DNA of 32,324 nucleotides from Streptomyces griseorubiginosus. GTDB lineage: Bacteria; Actinomycetota; Actinomycetes; Streptomycetales; Streptomycetaceae. The number at the start of each line of letters is the position of its first letter. The first letter of the stretch is position 1. The stretch is taken from the NCBI RefSeq assembly GCF_017614965.1, contig NZ_WVUG01000073.1, positions 1 to 32,324 on the forward strand. The letters run 5' to 3'. Below are positions 31,261-32,324 of the stretch, piece after piece. The notes beneath the pieces were generated by a model. That model was not told the DNA's origin. It worked only from the letters and a program-made list of their open reading frames with translations, and made no database searches. The translations under genes and the position numbers were made by a program.

Positions 31261-32324
31261 ATGGCAACCCCCGACCTGATCCTCACCGGCGCCAAGGTCC
31301 GTACCCTCGACCCCGGACGGCCCCACGCCACCGCCGTCGCCGTGCGCGACGGGGTGATCGTGGCGGTCGGTGACGAGAGGGACGTACGCGAGTGGCGCGG
31401 GCCCGGCAGCGAGGTCGTGTCCCTGGACGGGGCGCACCTCGTGCCCGGGCTGGTCGACGCGCACAGTCACCCGGTGTGGGGGCTGGACATGGCGACCGGG
31501 GTCGATCTGTCGGGGGTGAGGGACCTGGCGGGGCTGCGGGCGGCCCTCGCCGGGGCCGAGCGGACCGACGGGTGGGTCGTGGGCTTCGGCCTCGACCACA
31601 ACGCGTTCGAGGGGCGGCCCGTCGACCGCGCGCTCGTCGAGGACGTCCTCGGAGGTGCGCCGGCCTTCCTGCGTCTGTACGACGGTCACTCGGCGCTGGT
31701 GACCGGCGCGGCGCTCGCGGCGGCCGGTGTGACGGGTCCGCGGGCCTTCGCTCAGCGCTCGGAGGTGGTCTGCGACGCCTCCGGACGGCCCACCGGCCAT
31801 CTCGTGGAACACGCCGCGATGGATCTCCTGGTCGGCGTCGTGCCCCGGGCGTCTTACGCCGCCCGGCGCTCCCGGCTGGTGGAGCTGCTGTCGGCGATGG
31901 CGGCGACCGGGCTGACCGGGGCGCACGTCATGGACGCGGGCGATCCGGAGCTCGTCGAGTCGGTGGCGCTGGAGACCGTGCTGCCGGTCAGGCTGCGGTT
32001 CGCCCCGTGGTGCATGCCGGGGGTGTCCGAGGACGGGCTGGAGGAGCTGGTCGCGTCGCAGGGGCGGGGCGGGCGGCACTGGCGGGTCGCCGGGGTCAAG
32101 TTCTTCATGGACGGCACGGTCGAGGGCGGTACCGCATGGCTGGAGCACGCGGACTGCCACGGGCAGGGTACGGCGGCGTTCTGGCCGGATCCCGAGGCGT
32201 ACGGGGCCGCCGTACGGCATCTGCACCGGGCCGGAGTGGGGACGGCCACGCACGCGATCGGGGACGCGGCGGTGGGACATGTGCTGCGGGTGGTGGCGGG
32301 GCTGGGGCCCTCGGCGTACGGCCG
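31261..32324 (+). CDS. YtcJ-like metal-dependent amidohydrolase (3' end missing)
   Basis: At least 354 aa, running off the window end without a stop. It begins MATPDLILTGAKVRTLDPGRP, the usual N-terminal strand of Amidohydro_3 proteins. Metal motif HSH is at residues 68-70 in LVDAHSHP; further conserved points are DGHSALV (His143), VKFFMDGTVEGGTAWL (Lys280, Asp284) and HAIGD at 331-335. Family members hydrolyse N-formyl, N-acyl or related amide bonds (for example N-substituted formamide deformylase), but most are uncharacterised. AAGGAG lies 11 nt before the ATG, a long spacing. The gene follows the permease by 29 nt, so the permease may import a compound this enzyme hydrolyses. Full family length is usually 530-560 aa. 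Confidence 0.9.
   Translation, partial: MATPDLILTGAKVRTLDPGRPHATAVAVRDGVIVAVGDERDVREWRGPGSEVVSLDGAHLVPGLVDAHSHPVWGLDMATGVDLSGVRDLAGLRAALAGAERTDGWVVGFGLDHNAFEGRPVDRALVEDVLGGAPAFLRLYDGHSALVTGAALAAAGVTGPRAFAQRSEVVCDASGRPTGHLVEHAAMDLLVGVVPRASYAARRSRLVELLSAMAATGLTGAHVMDAGDPELVESVALETVLPVRLRFAPWCMPGVSEDGLEELVASQGRGGRHWRVAGVKFFMDGTVEGGTAWLEHADCHGQGTAAFWPDPEAYGAAVRHLHRAGVGTATHAIGDAAVGHVLRVVAGLGPSAYG

Noticed and set aside
1..32324. tRNA, rRNA, riboswitch, insertion sequence or prophage
   Set aside because: No cloverleaf, conserved RNA motif, transposase, integrase or terminal inverted repeat was recognised.

Overview
The window is high-GC actinobacterial DNA, almost certainly from a Streptomyces chromosome. 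Evidence: codon third positions are strongly G/C, GTG starts are used, regulators are plentiful (AfsR-like, TetR, Rrf2), and a short element that I know as dispersed in Streptomyces genomes follows glnE. The set glnE, nadE, glnA2 (gamma-glutamylpolyamine synthetase type) and panB matches, from memory, the conserved core around SCO2234-SCO2256 of S. coelicolor. I see no rRNA, tRNA, CRISPR, insertion sequence, phage or attachment-site signal, so this reads as core chromosome with lineage-specific passenger genes.

Layout. 1-4364: the 3' part of a large AfsR/SARP-type STAND ATPase regulator (+) runs tail to tail, only 3 nt apart, into a DrrB/DrrA-like ABC exporter pair (-). 4365-5406: terminator and panB (-), first committed step of pantothenate synthesis. 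5581-7923: DHA2-type drug exporter with a perfect palindromic operator at its promoter, followed by its probable TetR repressor. 8119-10484: membrane-anchored endonuclease/exonuclease/phosphatase-fold protein, then a second MFS exporter. 10556-12017: strong bidirectional terminator and glnA2 (-). 12263-14055: nitric-oxide module, flavohemoprotein hmp (+) and its repressor nsrR (-) converge, and their two outer promoters carry the same 23-bp motif. 14181-15480: DUF3105-DUF305 operon of membrane-anchored proteins. 15706-17649: secreted sedolisin (S53) protease. 17727-17900: a 57-aa membrane protein. 18044-19612: a Tat-exported lipoprotein multicopper oxidase. 19693-21729: glutamine-dependent NAD synthetase. 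21840-25147 (-): a tightly coupled run of secreted phosphoesterase, MFS transporter, a 32-aa ORF that arose from a partial duplication, and a beta-propeller protein, preceded by a PHO-box-like pair of 11-nt direct repeats. 25257-25697: VOC (glyoxalase-fold) protein with five 11-bp tandem repeats in its leader. 25928-28927: glnE. 28983-32324: a TetR regulator divergent from an amino-acid permease plus a YtcJ-like amidohydrolase that runs off the window end.

How genes work together. Three circuits can be proposed from sequence: NsrR repressing hmp and itself; a TetR repressor acting on its upstream efflux gene; and a PhoP-controlled phosphoesterase/transporter operon. Several genes (nsrR, nadE, the 57-aa ORF, the DHA2 exporter) have a -10 hexamer about 6-7 nt before the start codon and look leaderless. 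The most unusual items are the predicted phosphate-starvation operon with its duplicated micro-ORF, the shared NsrR-type motif, the 11-bp leader repeats, and the uncharacterised TetR/permease/amidohydrolase unit. All functional statements rest on motifs read by eye; no searches were run.
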